A stretch of DNA of 64,000 nucleotides, taken from the NCBI RefSeq assembly GCF_014649655.1, contig NZ_BMTL01000009.1:186001-250000 (forward strand). The letters run 5' to 3'. A program made the position numbers and the translations under genes. This document shows, piece after piece, positions 24,997-36,396 of this stretch (within the stretch, counting starts at the first letter, position 1; every line of letters begins with the position of its first letter). This DNA comes from Streptomyces humidus. GTDB taxonomy: Bacteria > Actinomycetota > Actinomycetes > Streptomycetales > Streptomycetaceae. The notes under the pieces were generated by a model that saw nothing but the letters and a program-made list of their open reading frames with translations, was not told where the DNA came from and made no database searches.

Positions 24997-26664
24997 GTGC
25001 CAGAGCTGAGGCCTTGGCGGACCGCGAGACCGCATGTGGTGCGGGTCGCGGACGCCGTACGACCGCGTCTGGCACGGGCCGCAGGAATCGTACGGCCCCG
25101 CCTCGCGCACGTGGCCGCGGCCGTGAAGCCGCAGGCCGCGCGGCTCGCGCAGGCGGCGCGACCGCAGCTCGCGCGGATCACGAAGGCTGGTCCGAACGCC
25201 AGGACCTGGCAGTACACCGCGGGTGCGGCGACCGCCGGGCTGGCGCTGACCGCCGTCGTGGTGACCGCGGCCGGGCCCTGGGATTCCAGCGGTCAGCGTA
25301 CGGCCGAGCGGGACCGGGTCGCCGCCCTGGGACGGACGGGTGGCACAGATCACGGACGTCGGGGTGATTCGTCCGGTACGTCCGACGAGGCGGCCGGAGC
25401 GCCCCGGCCCGCGCCCAGCGCCGCCTCGGTCCTCACCGGCCTCGGCGCCCTCGGCGGCGGAGGCGGCGACACAGTGAAGTCCGCTCCCCGCGCCCTCCCG
25501 ACCGGCACGGGCCTCACGGGTGTCCTGGGGCCCCTGCTGGGCGATCCGGCCCTGGGCGCCCAGCACGCCGCCGCGGTCGTCGACGTGGCCACCGGCAAGA
25601 GCCTCTACGGCGCCGGAGCCGCCCAGGCGCTGACCCCGGCCTCCACCACGAAGATCGCCACCGCTGTCGCCGCGCTCTCCGCGATGGGCGGCGAGCACCG
25701 CTTCACCACCCGTGCCGCGCTGGAACCCGACACCGGGGAACTCGTCCTCGTCGGCGGCGGCGACCCCGCCCTCACGGCCCGCGCGGACGCCGACGGCCGG
25801 GCGAGCCTGCGCGCCCTCGCCGCCTCCACCGCCGCCGCCCTGAAGAAGCGCGGACTCACCCGGGTGACGCTCTCGTACGACACGACCCTGTACGCCGGCC
25901 CGCAGATTCACCCCATCGGAGTCAACCCCAACCTCGCCCCGGTCACCGCCCTGAGCGCGGACGAGGGCCGTACCGACGGCTCCGACAGCGGCCCGACGAC
26001 CCGCGTGGGCGACCCGGCGGCCGAAGCGACCACCGCCTTCGGGAAGTTCCTCGAGGCCGCCGGCGTCAGGACCACGCCCCCCGGCCCGTCCAAGGCCACC
26101 ACCCGCGCGCAGAGCGTCGCGACGGTCTCCTCGCCCCCGCTGTCCAGCCTGGTCGAGCGGATGCTCACCAACAGCGACAACGACATCGCCGAGGCCCTCG
26201 CCCGCCAGACCGCCGTCGCCACCGGCGTCCGCGCCGACTTCGCCGGCGCCGGCAAAGCGGTCCTGGCCCAGCTGAAGAAGCTCGGACTGCCCGTCGCCGG
26301 CGCCCGCTTCATGGACGGCAGCGGCCTCGACCGGCGGGACCACCTCACCGCGAACCTGCTCACCGCCCTCCTGGTCAAGGCCGGCGACCCGCGCCGCCCC
26401 GACCTGCGACCCGTCCTCACCGGTCTGCCGGTCGCAGGCTTCACCGGCACCCTCAGCAGCCGCTACGCCGACGGCGCGGCCGGTGTCGTCCGCGCCAAGA
26501 CCGGCACCCTGACCGGCGTCAACACCCTCGCCGGCACGGTCGTCGACCAGGACGGCCGGCTTCTCGCCTTCGCCCTCATGGCCGCCGGCACGACCGACCC
26601 GGCGGCGGCCCAGGCGGCGCTGGACAAGGCGGCCACGGCACTGGCCGGTTGCGGCTGCCGCTGA
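24997..26664 (+). CDS. dacB: D-alanyl-D-alanine carboxypeptidase/endopeptidase (PBP4 type)
   Basis: A roughly 555-residue class C penicillin-binding protein with the three catalytic motifs in order: SxxK (PASTTKIAT, near residue 216), SxN (NSDNDIAEA) and KTG (RAKTGTLTGVN). A single membrane anchor (AGLALTAVVVTAAG) follows an unusual basic cytoplasmic N-terminus built of imperfect repeats of '(V/A)(R/K)P(R/Q)LA(R/H)'. It should trim or cleave peptidoglycan peptides outside the membrane. GTG codons at 24991 and 24997 are possible starts; AAAGGGG suits the second. Confidence 0.92.
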   Translation: MPELRPWRTARPHVVRVADAVRPRLARAAGIVRPRLAHVAAAVKPQAARLAQAARPQLARITKAGPNARTWQYTAGAATAGLALTAVVVTAAGPWDSSGQRTAERDRVAALGRTGGTDHGRRGDSSGTSDEAAGAPRPAPSAASVLTGLGALGGGGGDTVKSAPRALPTGTGLTGVLGPLLGDPALGAQHAAAVVDVATGKSLYGAGAAQALTPASTTKIATAVAALSAMGGEHRFTTRAALEPDTGELVLVGGGDPALTARADADGRASLRALAASTAAALKKRGLTRVTLSYDTTLYAGPQIHPIGVNPNLAPVTALSADEGRTDGSDSGPTTRVGDPAAEATTAFGKFLEAAGVRTTPPGPSKATTRAQSVATVSSPPLSSLVERMLTNSDNDIAEALARQTAVATGVRADFAGAGKAVLAQLKKLGLPVAGARFMDGSGLDRRDHLTANLLTALLVKAGDPRRPDLRPVLTGLPVAGFTGTLSSRYADGAAGVVRAKTGTLTGVNTLAGTVVDQDGRLLAFALMAAGTTDPAAAQAALDKAATALAGCGCR

Positions 26665-26775
26665 GCCCCGCGGTCTCCGGGCCGCCCCCGGGCCGCCCCC
26701 GAGCCGCACGGGGACCCGACCCTGACATCTCCCTGACCGGCCTCTCGCGGCCTGCCCTCCCCGGCGGCGCTCACG

Positions 26776-26781
26776 TACGGT
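26776..26781 (+). promoter_or_regulatory. Leaderless -10 box of the metalloprotease gene
   Basis: TACGGT is followed by six bases and the ATG at 26788, with no ribosome-binding site. Confidence 0.6.
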
Positions 26782-26787
26782 TGACGC

Positions 26788-27921
26788 ATGACGAGCATCG
26801 GTGGCGCCGCCTCATCAGGGATGATCGACTGGAATCTCGCGGTGGCGACCGCGACCCGGCTCGTACGGCCGGGACCTGAGGTCAGCCGCGACGAAGCGCG
26901 TGCCGTCGTCGCGGAACTGCGCCGACACGCCAAAGCCTCGGAGCGACATGTCCGGGGCTTCACTCGTATGGCCACCGAGGACATCCACGACACGCCCGTC
27001 CTCGTCGTCGACCGCCCGGGCTGGGTGCGGGCCAACGTCGCGGGCTTCCGGGAGATCCTCAAACCCCTCCTCGAGAAGATGCAGGAGCGACGCGGCAACA
27101 CCCCCGGCGGCGCGGTCCTCGGCGCGGTCGGCGGCAAGGTCACCGGCGTCGAACTCGGCATGCTGCTCTCGTTCCTGTCGTCCCGCGTGCTCGGCCAGTA
27201 CGAGACCTTCGCCCCCGCCACCCGCGAACTCCCCGCCGGCGCCGACGGCGGCGGCCGTCTGCTGCTCGTCGCGCCGAACATCGTCCACGTGGAACGCGAA
27301 CTCGACGTGGAGCCGCACGACTTCCGCCTCTGGGTGTGCCTCCACGAGGAGACGCACCGCACGCAGTTCTCCGCTGTGCCCTGGCTGCGCGACCACCTGG
27401 AGGGCGAGATCCAGTCGTTCCTGGGTGAGACCGACGTCGACCCCATGACGTTCCTGGAACGCGTCCGTGACGCCGCCCAGTCCCTCGCCGGCGGCCGCCC
27501 GGAGGGCGAGGAGGACGACGGCGGCCACTCCCTGGTCGAACTCGTGCAGACGCCCGCCCAGCGTGAGATCCTCGCCCGCCTCACCGCCGTGATGTCCCTC
27601 CTGGAGGGCCACGCCGACTTCGTCATGGACGGCGTCGGCCCCGAAGTCGTGGCGACCGTCGCCGAGATCCGCGAGAAGTTCCAGCAACGCCGGGCCAAGG
27701 GCGCCTCCCGGCTCGACATCGCCCTGCGCAGGCTGCTCGGCCTGGACGCCAAGCTCAAGCAGTACCGGGACGGCGAGCGCTTCGTGAGGGCCGTCGTCGA
27801 CGAGGTCGGCATGGACGGCTTCAACCGGGTGTGGACCTCTCCGAACACACTTCCGACCAAGGCCGAGATCGCCGAACCCGCCGAGTGGGTCGCGCGAGTG
27901 CACCGCAAGGCCGACTCGTGA
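26788..27921 (+). CDS. Zinc-dependent metalloprotease-like protein (DUF2342)
   Basis: A 377-residue protein of the actinobacterial DUF2342 family, sometimes labelled 'coenzyme F420 biosynthesis-associated'. It has a gluzincin-like HEETH motif (WVCLHEETHRTQF) near residue 188 and a second conserved segment, LLEGHADFVMDGVG, about 85 residues later, which could supply further ligands. Substrate and role are unknown. It precedes tilS, the same order as in other actinobacteria. Confidence 0.88.
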   Translation: MTSIGGAASSGMIDWNLAVATATRLVRPGPEVSRDEARAVVAELRRHAKASERHVRGFTRMATEDIHDTPVLVVDRPGWVRANVAGFREILKPLLEKMQERRGNTPGGAVLGAVGGKVTGVELGMLLSFLSSRVLGQYETFAPATRELPAGADGGGRLLLVAPNIVHVERELDVEPHDFRLWVCLHEETHRTQFSAVPWLRDHLEGEIQSFLGETDVDPMTFLERVRDAAQSLAGGRPEGEEDDGGHSLVELVQTPAQREILARLTAVMSLLEGHADFVMDGVGPEVVATVAEIREKFQQRRAKGASRLDIALRRLLGLDAKLKQYRDGERFVRAVVDEVGMDGFNRVWTSPNTLPTKAEIAEPAEWVARVHRKADS

Positions 27922-28114
27922 ACCGTCGGAACGGCCGGGAACCGAATCCGGCCGCCGGCAGACGAACGCCCCCGCAATCACCCGTCCGAGGGACCGTGAG
28001 GCCTGCGTAGGCGTGCAATGCTCAGGGAACGGCCCGGCTCTGTCACCATCTACACACTCTGAGTGACCGAACCTCGGGCCAACCCCCGAAAAACTTCATG
28101 AAGGGAACCGGACA

Positions 28115-29146
28115 ATGGGTCCCCATCCTGCGGTCGCGGCGATACGCCTGGCGGTCCGCCGCGTACTTCACGACATCCTCAACGACCAACCCGCCCCCGA
28201 CGCGAACCCGCACGAGCGCCCGACCGCGCCGCTCGTGCTCGTGGCGTGCTCCGGCGGCGCCGACTCCATGGGCCTCGCCTCCGCCCTCGCGTTCGAAGCC
28301 CCCCGGCTGGGCGTCCGCGCCGGCGGCGTCACCGTCGACCACGGCCTGCAGCCCGGCTCCGACCTGCGCGCCGCGGAAGTCGTCCTGCGACTGCGCGAAC
28401 TCGGCCTCGACCCCGTCGAGTCCACCGTCGTCGCCGTCGGCCGCGAGGGCGGTCCCGAAGCCGCCGCCCGCGACGCGCGCTACGCCGCCCTCGACGCCGC
28501 CGCCAAAGCCCACGGCGCCACCGCCGTCCTGCTCGGGCACACACGCGACGACCAGGCCGAGACCGTCCTGCTCGGTCTCGCCCGCGGCTCCGGCATCCGC
28601 TCCCTGTCCGGCATGGCCGCGGTCTCCGGGCGGCCCGGCGCCGCCCGCCGCTACCGCCGCCCCTTCCTCCACCTGGACCGGCAGACCGTCCGCAAGGCCT
28701 GCATGGTCCAGTCCCTGCCCGTCTGGGACGACCCCCACAACGCCGACCCGGCCTACACGCGCTCCCGGCTGCGCCACGAAGGCCTGCCCGCCCTGGAGAA
28801 GGCCCTCGGCAAGGGCGTCGTGGAAGCCCTCGCCCGCACGGCCCAGCTCTCCCGCGACGACGCCGACGCCCTCGACGCCTGGGCCGGCCAGGCCGAGTCC
28901 TCCGTACGCGACGCGGCCGGCCTCCTGGAGTGCGACAAGCTCTACGCCCTGCCGCCCGCCGTACGCCGCCGGATCCTGCGCCGCGCCGCGATCGAGGCGG
29001 GCGCTCCCGCCGGCTCGCTCTTCGCCCGGCACATCGAGGAGGTCGACCGGCTGATCACCGGCTGGCGCGGCCAGGGGGTCATCAATCTCCCGGGCAAAGT
29101 CGTCGCCCAGCGCCAGGGTGGCAGACTGGTGATTCGGCAAGGCTGA
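28115..29146 (+). CDS. tilS: tRNA(Ile)-lysidine synthetase
   Basis: A 343-residue N-type ATP pyrophosphatase that converts cytidine-34 of tRNA-Ile(CAU) to lysidine, so that it reads AUA. The PP-loop SGGADS is at 46-51. The downstream conserved regions ([27 protein letters not shown] and [19 protein letters not shown]) are characteristic of TilS. It is followed closely by hpt and ftsH, the conserved bacterial tilS-hpt-ftsH cluster. Confidence 0.95.
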   Translation: MGPHPAVAAIRLAVRRVLHDILNDQPAPDANPHERPTAPLVLVACSGGADSMGLASALAFEAPRLGVRAGGVTVDHGLQPGSDLRAAEVVLRLRELGLDPVESTVVAVGREGGPEAAARDARYAALDAAAKAHGATAVLLGHTRDDQAETVLLGLARGSGIRSLSGMAAVSGRPGAARRYRRPFLHLDRQTVRKACMVQSLPVWDDPHNADPAYTRSRLRHEGLPALEKALGKGVVEALARTAQLSRDDADALDAWAGQAESSVRDAAGLLECDKLYALPPAVRRRILRRAAIEAGAPAGSLFARHIEEVDRLITGWRGQGVINLPGKVVAQRQGGRLVIRQG

Positions 29147-29220
29147 ATCCGGGCCCTCCGGCAGGACCGCTTACGTGGTCGTGGGCGGTCCCGGCGGCCG
29201 CGGTGGGACAACCGAAAGTG

Positions 29221-29781
29221 ATGCGGGTGGACGCGAAAGACATGGGCACCGACCTCAAAGAGGTGCTCATCACCAAGGAAGAGATCGACGCGAAGCTGGC
29301 CGAGCTGGCCGCGAAGATCGACACGGAGTACGCGGGCAAGGACCTGCTCATCGTCGGCGTCCTCAAAGGCGCGGTCATGGTCATGGCCGACCTCGCCCGG
29401 GCCCTGTCCACCCCCGTCACCATGGACTGGATGGCCGTGTCGTCCTACGGCGCGGGCACCCAGTCCTCCGGAGTGGTGCGGATCCTCAAGGACCTCGACA
29501 CCGACATCAAGGGCAAGCACGTCCTGATCGTCGAGGACATCATCGACTCCGGCCTGACCCTGTCCTGGCTGCTGTCCAACCTCGGCTCGCGCGAGCCCGC
29601 CTCCCTCAAGGTGTGCACGCTGCTGCGCAAGCCCGAGGCCGCCAAGGTCGCCATCGACGTCCAGTGGGTCGGGTTCGACATCCCCAACGAGTTCGTCGTC
29701 GGCTACGGCCTCGACTACGCCGAGAAGTACCGGAACCTCCCGTTCGTCGGTACGCTCGCGCCCCACGTCTACGGCGGCTGA
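29221..29781 (+). CDS. hpt: Hypoxanthine phosphoribosyltransferase
   Basis: A 186-residue purine salvage enzyme transferring PRPP-derived ribose phosphate to hypoxanthine or guanine. The PRPP-binding motif [15 protein letters not shown] and the flexible-loop region [11 protein letters not shown] are present. The ATG at 29221 gives MRVDAKDMG, the family start; the frame remains open far upstream but lies over tilS. Third gene of the tilS-hpt-ftsH cluster order. Confidence 0.95.
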   Translation: MRVDAKDMGTDLKEVLITKEEIDAKLAELAAKIDTEYAGKDLLIVGVLKGAVMVMADLARALSTPVTMDWMAVSSYGAGTQSSGVVRILKDLDTDIKGKHVLIVEDIIDSGLTLSWLLSNLGSREPASLKVCTLLRKPEAAKVAIDVQWVGFDIPNEFVVGYGLDYAEKYRNLPFVGTLAPHVYGG

Positions 29782-29967
29782 AACCCGAAGGGCGCAAGCC
29801 CATGGGGAAGATCGGGAACCCCGGCGGGCCTCACGCCGTTGGAGCATGCAGACGGGTGCGCCAGCCGTCCCGTGCGGCTTTGCGCGACGAAGCTGGGGTA
29901 CCGTCAGAAGAACTGTCTTATCAAACTCACTATGGCAGGAGGGACGGGGCGACACCGCTCCGTATGG

Positions 29968-32007
<2,040 letters not shown>

Positions 32008-32043
32008 TCCCGGCTCCGGCAGGCCCCACCAGGCCCGGAATGG

Positions 32044-32086
32044 ATGCCGCGCACCCCAGGTTCTAGCTTGGGGGGCGCGGCATTTT
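32044..32086 (+). terminator. Rho-independent terminator after ftsH
   Basis: An inverted repeat pairs ATGCCGCGC (32044-32052) with GCGCGGCAT (32075-32083), and CCCCA with TGGGG inside it. A run of four T ends at 32086. It lies 37 bp after the ftsH stop. Confidence 0.85.
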
Positions 32087-32161
32087 CCGTATGACCGATT
32101 TCGTAGGCTCGCAGATGAGGTGCATACCCACCCGAGCGACCCGCACAGGAACGAGGCCCCC

Positions 32162-32767
32162 ATGACCGACCCCGTGACGCTGGACGGCGACGGCTTCGTC
32201 GGCGAGTTCGACGAGAAGCGCGCCGAGAACGCCGTACGCGAGCTGCTGATCGCGGTCGGCGAGGACCCGGAGCGCGAGGGACTGCGGGAGACGCCGGCGC
32301 GGGTGGCGCGGGCCTACAGGGAGCTTCTGGTCGGCCTCACGCAGGTGCCCGAGGATGTCCTGACCACCACGTTCGATCTCGGCCACGACGAGATGGTGCT
32401 GGTGAAGGACATCGAGATCGTCTCTCTGTGCGAGCATCACATGCTGCCGTTCCACGGCGTCGCCCACGTCGGCTACATTCCCGCGGAGTCCGGCAAGATC
32501 ACGGGCCTGTCCAAACTGGCGCGGTTGGTCGAGGTGTTCGCCCGCCGCCTCCAGGTGCAGGAACGTCTCACCACGCAGGTCGCGGACTCCCTCATGCGGA
32601 TTCTCGAGGCCCGCGGCGTCATCGTCGTCGTCGAGGCCGAGCACATGTGCATGTCGGTGCGGGGAATCCGCAAGCCCGGCGCCAAGACCACGACGTCCGC
32701 GGTGCGGGGTCAGCTCAGGGACGCCACGACCCGGGCCGAGGCGATGGGCCTGATACTGGCGCGCTGA
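32162..32767 (+). CDS. folE: GTP cyclohydrolase I
   Basis: A 201-residue enzyme making 7,8-dihydroneopterin triphosphate from GTP, the first step of folate synthesis. The zinc/active-site segment [12 protein letters not shown], the conserved [15 protein letters not shown] and the [12 protein letters not shown] motif are all present. The ATG at 32162 ([11 protein letters not shown]) follows an AGGAACGAGG site; the frame extends 14 codons upstream. The other folate genes lie just beyond on the opposite strand. Confidence 0.96.
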   Translation: MTDPVTLDGDGFVGEFDEKRAENAVRELLIAVGEDPEREGLRETPARVARAYRELLVGLTQVPEDVLTTTFDLGHDEMVLVKDIEIVSLCEHHMLPFHGVAHVGYIPAESGKITGLSKLARLVEVFARRLQVQERLTTQVADSLMRILEARGVIVVVEAEHMCMSVRGIRKPGAKTTTSAVRGQLRDATTRAEAMGLILAR

Positions 32768-32840
32768 CACACGCCGACCTGCCGGCGACGGCGGGACGGG
32801 GTGACTCCGTGGCGGCGGGACTCCGTGGCGGCGGACGGCG

Positions 32841-33326
32841 TCATGCCGCGGACGCCGCGCCGTTCTCGTGGTCGTCGTCCTCCGGGAGTCTGCAGACACG
32901 TTCCAGGAAGAGGGCCGCCGCTATCACCGCGATGCCCGCGAGGACCGAGGCGCCGGCGTAGATCGCCTGGTCACGGCGGGCGGGGATGTCGAGGGACTCC
33001 AGGAGGAAGACGCCCGTGCCTGCGTACATGCCGGAGACGAGGGCGGCGACCAGGGCGCTGGACTGGCCGAAGACCACCGCACGCGCCGCCATCAGGGGGT
33101 CGACGCCCTTGGCCTCGGGGCGGCGCTCGCGCTGGGCCTTGAGGCGGGCGCGCAGCGAGAGCGCCGTGGCCGCCAGCACGACGGCGATCAGGGCGAGGAC
33201 GATGGGGGCGGCCAGCGGGACGCTGGGAAAGGTCCCGATCGAGTTCCACAGGCGGGCGCCGGCCCAGGACAGGATCCCGGCCACGACGAACACGCCTGCC
33301 AGCACCCTGATGCGCAGCTCTCTCAC
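32841..33326 (-). CDS. DUF3180 membrane protein
   Basis: A 161-residue integral membrane protein with four predicted helices (VLAGVFVVAGILSWAGA, VPLAAPIVLALIAVVLAATA, SSALVAALVSGMYAGTGVFL and YAGASVLAGIAVIAAALFLE). DUF3180 proteins regularly follow folK in actinobacteria. GGGAG precedes the GTG. It is separated from folK by only 83 bp and is probably in the same transcript. Function unknown. Confidence 0.9.
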   Translation of the reverse strand: MRELRIRVLAGVFVVAGILSWAGARLWNSIGTFPSVPLAAPIVLALIAVVLAATALSLRARLKAQRERRPEAKGVDPLMAARAVVFGQSSALVAALVSGMYAGTGVFLLESLDIPARRDQAIYAGASVLAGIAVIAAALFLERVCRLPEDDDHENGAASAA

Positions 33327-33409
33327 GGTGTCCCTTCAGCTCCCCCGAGCCCACGGCAGGAAGATCTCGCGGGCAGTGGTCTCGTTGACCTCTCTGCTGA
33401 CCTTAACGA

Positions 33410-34021
33410 CTAGTCGGGCAGGTGGAGTTCCAGGTCCTTGCGGGCTTCGACGCCTTCGCGGGGGAGGGCGCCGAGGAGATCGGCGACGGTGCCGCGGCCG
33501 GGCAACCGGGCCTCGGGCTCCACGTCGTGCCAGGGGGCCAGCACGAAGGCGCGCTGGTGCGCACGGGGGTGCGGGAGGGTGAGGCGCGGGTCGTCGTCGA
33601 CCACGTCGGCGTACGCGACGATGTCGACGTCCAGCGTGCGCGCGCCCCAGCGCTCGTCCCGTACCCGGTGGAAGGCCTCCTCGACCGCATGGGCGCGCTC
33701 CAGGAGGGACGACGGCGGGAGGGTCGTCTTCAGCAGGACCACCGCGTTGAAGTACGACGGCTGGCTGCCGGGGTCGACGCCCCACGGCTCCGTCTCGTAG
33801 ACGGGGGAGACGGCCTTGACGCGGACGCCGGGGGTGTCCTCCAGGGCGTCGATGGCCCCCTGGAGCGTCTCCAGGCGGTTGCCCAGGTTGGAGCCGAGCG
33901 AGATCACGGCCCGTTTGGGGTTGTGCAGGGTGGTGTCGGCGGCGTCGACCTTCTCGACGACGGAGGCGGGTACCGGCTGTACGGTCGGGTCGCTCTGGCC
34001 CTCGGTGAAGAACGCGGTCAT
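33410..34021 (-). CDS. folK: 2-amino-4-hydroxy-6-hydroxymethyldihydropteridine pyrophosphokinase
   Basis: A 203-residue HPPK that transfers pyrophosphate from ATP to hydroxymethyl-dihydropterin. Conserved features are SLGSNLGNRLETLQGAI, the VYETEPWG loop and RWGARTLDVDIV with its Mg-binding aspartates. The ATG overlaps the folB stop by ATGA, so the two are translationally coupled. An N-terminal extension of about 35 residues precedes the domain. Confidence 0.95.
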   Translation of the reverse strand: MTAFFTEGQSDPTVQPVPASVVEKVDAADTTLHNPKRAVISLGSNLGNRLETLQGAIDALEDTPGVRVKAVSPVYETEPWGVDPGSQPSYFNAVVLLKTTLPPSSLLERAHAVEEAFHRVRDERWGARTLDVDIVAYADVVDDDPRLTLPHPRAHQRAFVLAPWHDVEPEARLPGRGTVADLLGALPREGVEARKDLELHLPD

Positions 34022-34386
34022 GCTCGGCTCCGGGTGATGGTGACGGTCACGTCGTCGAAGGGGACGGTGATCGGCGCGTCCGGTTTGTGGACGCAGACCT
34101 CGACCTCCTGGACTCCCTCGTGCTTCAGGCAGGCCTGGGCGATGCGCTCGGCGAGCGTCTCGACGAGGTCGACGGCCTCGCCCTGGACGACGGCCACGAC
34201 CTCCTCCGCCACGATGCCGTAGTGCACGGTCTTCGCCAGGTCGTCGTCGGCGGCGGCCGGTCGGGTGTCCAGGCCCAGGGAGAGGTCCACGATGAAGGTC
34301 TGGCCCTCCTCGCGTTCCTTGGGGAACACGCCGTGGTACCCGCGGGCCTTCAGGCCGCGCAGCGCGACACGATCCACGCGAATCAC
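34018..34386 (-). CDS. folB: Dihydroneopterin aldolase
   Basis: A 122-residue tunnelling-fold enzyme converting dihydroneopterin to hydroxymethyl-dihydropterin and glycolaldehyde. The start RVALRGLKARGYHGVFPKER contains the catalytic-region YHG, and the conserved ETLAERIAQACL and VHKPDAPI segments follow. A GTG start at 34386 follows an AGGAG site. Followed by folK with an ATGA overlap. Confidence 0.95.
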   Translation of the reverse strand: MIRVDRVALRGLKARGYHGVFPKEREEGQTFIVDLSLGLDTRPAAADDDLAKTVHYGIVAEEVVAVVQGEAVDLVETLAERIAQACLKHEGVQEVEVCVHKPDAPITVPFDDVTVTITRSRA

Positions 34387-34505
34387 TCCTGCAATCGTCG
34401 GTTGGGGCCGGTGCGTACCGGGTGCGGGCGGCGGCCCGGCCTCGAACGAATCTACCTGCGAGCACTGACAGTCCCGGGCCCCGGCCGCGGTGGCCCGGAC
34501 CCGAG

Positions 34506-34554
34506 CCGTGAGTTTTCACCGGGCGTTTCCCTTGGAGAACCCGGTGGCTCACGG
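34506..34554. other. Long interrupted inverted repeat between folP-NTF2 and folB
   Basis: CCGTGAG (34506-34512) pairs with CTCACGG (34548-34554), and CACCGGG (34517-34523) with CCCGGTG (34540-34546), giving a 14-bp two-part stem. It may act as a terminator for the upstream genes or as a structured leader for folB. There is no T-run. Confidence 0.55.
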
Positions 34555-34604
34555 GTTGGTAGCCGCCCCTACCCGTGGGCTCGTGATTCCAACCACTTCT
34601 TCGT

Positions 34605-34634
34605 CCCTCCGGTCGACTCGAGGCGACCGGAGGG
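34605..34634 (-). terminator. Hairpin after the NTF2-like gene
   Basis: A perfect 11-bp stem (CCCTCCGGTCG with CGACCGGAGGG, loop of eight) lies 32 bp downstream of the NTF2-like stop on the minus strand. There is no T-run, which is common for Streptomyces terminators. Confidence 0.65.
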
Positions 34635-34665
34635 CCTGCTGCCCCGTTGCGGCCCGTCCGTCCGC

Positions 34666-35232
34666 TCAGGAAGAGGTGTCGTCGTTCCCGGGGCCCTCGA
34701 GGTCTTCGGGGCCCGCAGGTCCCCCAGGGGTCTCCGGGAGCTCGGAGTCGTCGGAGTCGTCGCTCTCGGCCAGGACCGGAGAGGCGTGGTGCGACCACAG
34801 CTTCCAGCCGTCGGAGGTGCGGCGGAACACGTTGGTGGCGACCACCAACTGGCCGACGAGCGGACCCAGTTCCTCGCCGTCCTCGGGCGGGGGACCACCG
34901 CTGAGGATGTTCTCGGTGCAGGTCACCAGAGCGGTGTCGCCGGTGACGGAGACGTGCACGTCGGTGAGGAAGAACTGGATGTAGTCGGTGTTCGCCATGA
35001 TCAGCGCGTAGGACCTGAGGACCTCGCCCCGGCCGGTGAGCACCGGCCAGCCGGGGTGCACGCACGAGACGACGCCGACGTCGGCGGGGTCGTGGTACGT
35101 CTCGTCCACGCCGAGGTCGGCGGGGGCGAGCCAGAGGGAGGAGACGCCTGCGAAGTCGCCTTGTTCGAGTGCCTCGTAGAAGGCGGCGTTGGCGGCTTCG
35201 ACCTGCTCGACGTCCGTGTGGGGGGCGCTCAC
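34666..35232 (-). CDS. Nuclear transport factor 2-like (SnoaL-type) protein
   Basis: A 188-residue protein with an NTF2-like fold: VEAANAAFYEALEQGDFAGV at the start, RRTSDGWKLWSHHASPV at the end of the domain, then an acidic tail (ESDDSDDSELPE). The GTG start overlaps the folP stop by GTGA, indicating coupled translation. In Streptomyces this protein regularly accompanies folP. NTF2 folds bind small hydrophobic ligands or act as enzymes; its function is unknown. Confidence 0.88.
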   Translation of the reverse strand: MSAPHTDVEQVEAANAAFYEALEQGDFAGVSSLWLAPADLGVDETYHDPADVGVVSCVHPGWPVLTGRGEVLRSYALIMANTDYIQFFLTDVHVSVTGDTALVTCTENILSGGPPPEDGEELGPLVGQLVVATNVFRRTSDGWKLWSHHASPVLAESDDSDDSELPETPGGPAGPEDLEGPGNDDTSS

Positions 35233-36215
35233 CGGGCTTCCCCCGCGCGGCGGGCGCCGGACTCGGTCCGCGCTTCGGCCGTGCTTCCCGCGCCGGGTGA
35301 ATGCGCCGCCGTCCGCGCCCGGTGCGGTGCGCCTGCGCCCGGCGCGTCCTTCTCCTCGCGCGCCCCCTCCACGGCTCGTGCGACCCGCACCGCGTCCGCC
35401 GTCGCGCGGACCTCGTGCACCCGGACCGCCCAGGCGCCGGCCTGGGCCGCGAGGGCCGAGACGGCTGCTGTGGCGGCGTCCCGCTCGCGCGCGGGCGGCG
35501 GAGAGCCCTGCGGGCCGGCCAGGACGCGGCCGAGGAACCGTTTGCGGGAGGCGGCGACCAGCAGCGGGTGCCCGAGGGCGTGCAGCCGGTCGAGGTGGGC
35601 GAGCAGCAGCAGGTCGTGGTCGGCCTCCTTGGAGAAGCCGAGGCCCGGGTCGACGACGATGCGGTCGGGGGCGACGCCGCCCGCCAGCACCGCGTCCACG
35701 CGCGCGTGGAGCTCGTCCACGACTTCTGCGACGACGTCGGCGTAGACGCCCTTGACGTTGCCTCCCTCGAGGAAGCCCCGCCAGTGCATGACGACGAAGG
35801 GGGCGCCCGCGTCGGCCACGGTCGGGATCATCGCGGGGTCCGCCAGGCCGCCGCTGACGTCGTTCACGAGTGCGGCGCCGGCCGCGAGGGCCTGGGCGGC
35901 GACGCTGGCGCGCATGGTGTCGACGGAGACGACGACGCCTTCGGAGGCCAGGCCCCGGACCACGGGGACGACCCGGCGGAGCTCCTCGGCCTCGTCGACG
36001 CGGGTGGCGCCCGGCCGGGTGGACTCGCCGCCGACGTCGACCAGGTCCGCGCCCTCGGCGACGAGGTGCAGACCGTGTTTGACGGCGGCCGTCGTGTCGA
36101 ACCAGCGGCCGCCGTCGGAGAAGGAGTCGGGGGTCACGTTGACGACTCCCATGACCGCACAGCGGTCCCATTCGGGAAGTCCGACGACGCGCCCGCGTCC
36201 GCTCTGCTTGCTCAT
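35229..36215 (-). CDS. folP: Dihydropteroate synthase
   Basis: A 328-residue TIM-barrel enzyme joining p-aminobenzoate to hydroxymethyl-dihydropterin pyrophosphate. Signatures present are MGVVNVTPDSFSDGG, DVGGESTRPGA, NDVSGG, VDPGLGFSK and LVAASRKRFLG. Sulfonamides target this enzyme. The last 45 residues, after the barrel, are a low-complexity tail. The ATG at 36215 has no ribosome-binding site but a -10 box six bases upstream, so the gene is probably leaderless. Confidence 0.95.
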   Translation of the reverse strand: MSKQSGRGRVVGLPEWDRCAVMGVVNVTPDSFSDGGRWFDTTAAVKHGLHLVAEGADLVDVGGESTRPGATRVDEAEELRRVVPVVRGLASEGVVVSVDTMRASVAAQALAAGAALVNDVSGGLADPAMIPTVADAGAPFVVMHWRGFLEGGNVKGVYADVVAEVVDELHARVDAVLAGGVAPDRIVVDPGLGFSKEADHDLLLLAHLDRLHALGHPLLVAASRKRFLGRVLAGPQGSPPPARERDAATAAVSALAAQAGAWAVRVHEVRATADAVRVARAVEGAREEKDAPGAGAPHRARTAAHSPGAGSTAEARTESGARRAGEAR

Positions 36216-36221
36216 GCGTTC

Positions 36222-36227
36222 AGCGTA
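36222..36227 (-). promoter_or_regulatory. Leaderless -10 box of folP
   Basis: On the minus strand TACGCT is followed by GAACGC and the ATG of folP, the same six-base spacing seen at several other genes in this window. Confidence 0.6.
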
Positions 36228-36396
36228 GGCCCAGGAGGGAGCCGTGCCGTGGTCCGGCCCGGCCCGGCCGAACCCGAACCCGCGGGGCCGGGCCTCGGAA
36301 CCGGGACGCGGGGCCGTTGCCCCGGCCGCTGTCGGCGACCCGGGTCCGGTCGGCGGTCCGGGTCCGCTCGGAGGCGGACCCGGCGTGGCTGCGGGG

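Noticed and set aside
28022..28114. Possible tRNA or small RNA gene before tilS
   Set aside because: No cloverleaf arms or GGTTCGA-type T-loop could be found.
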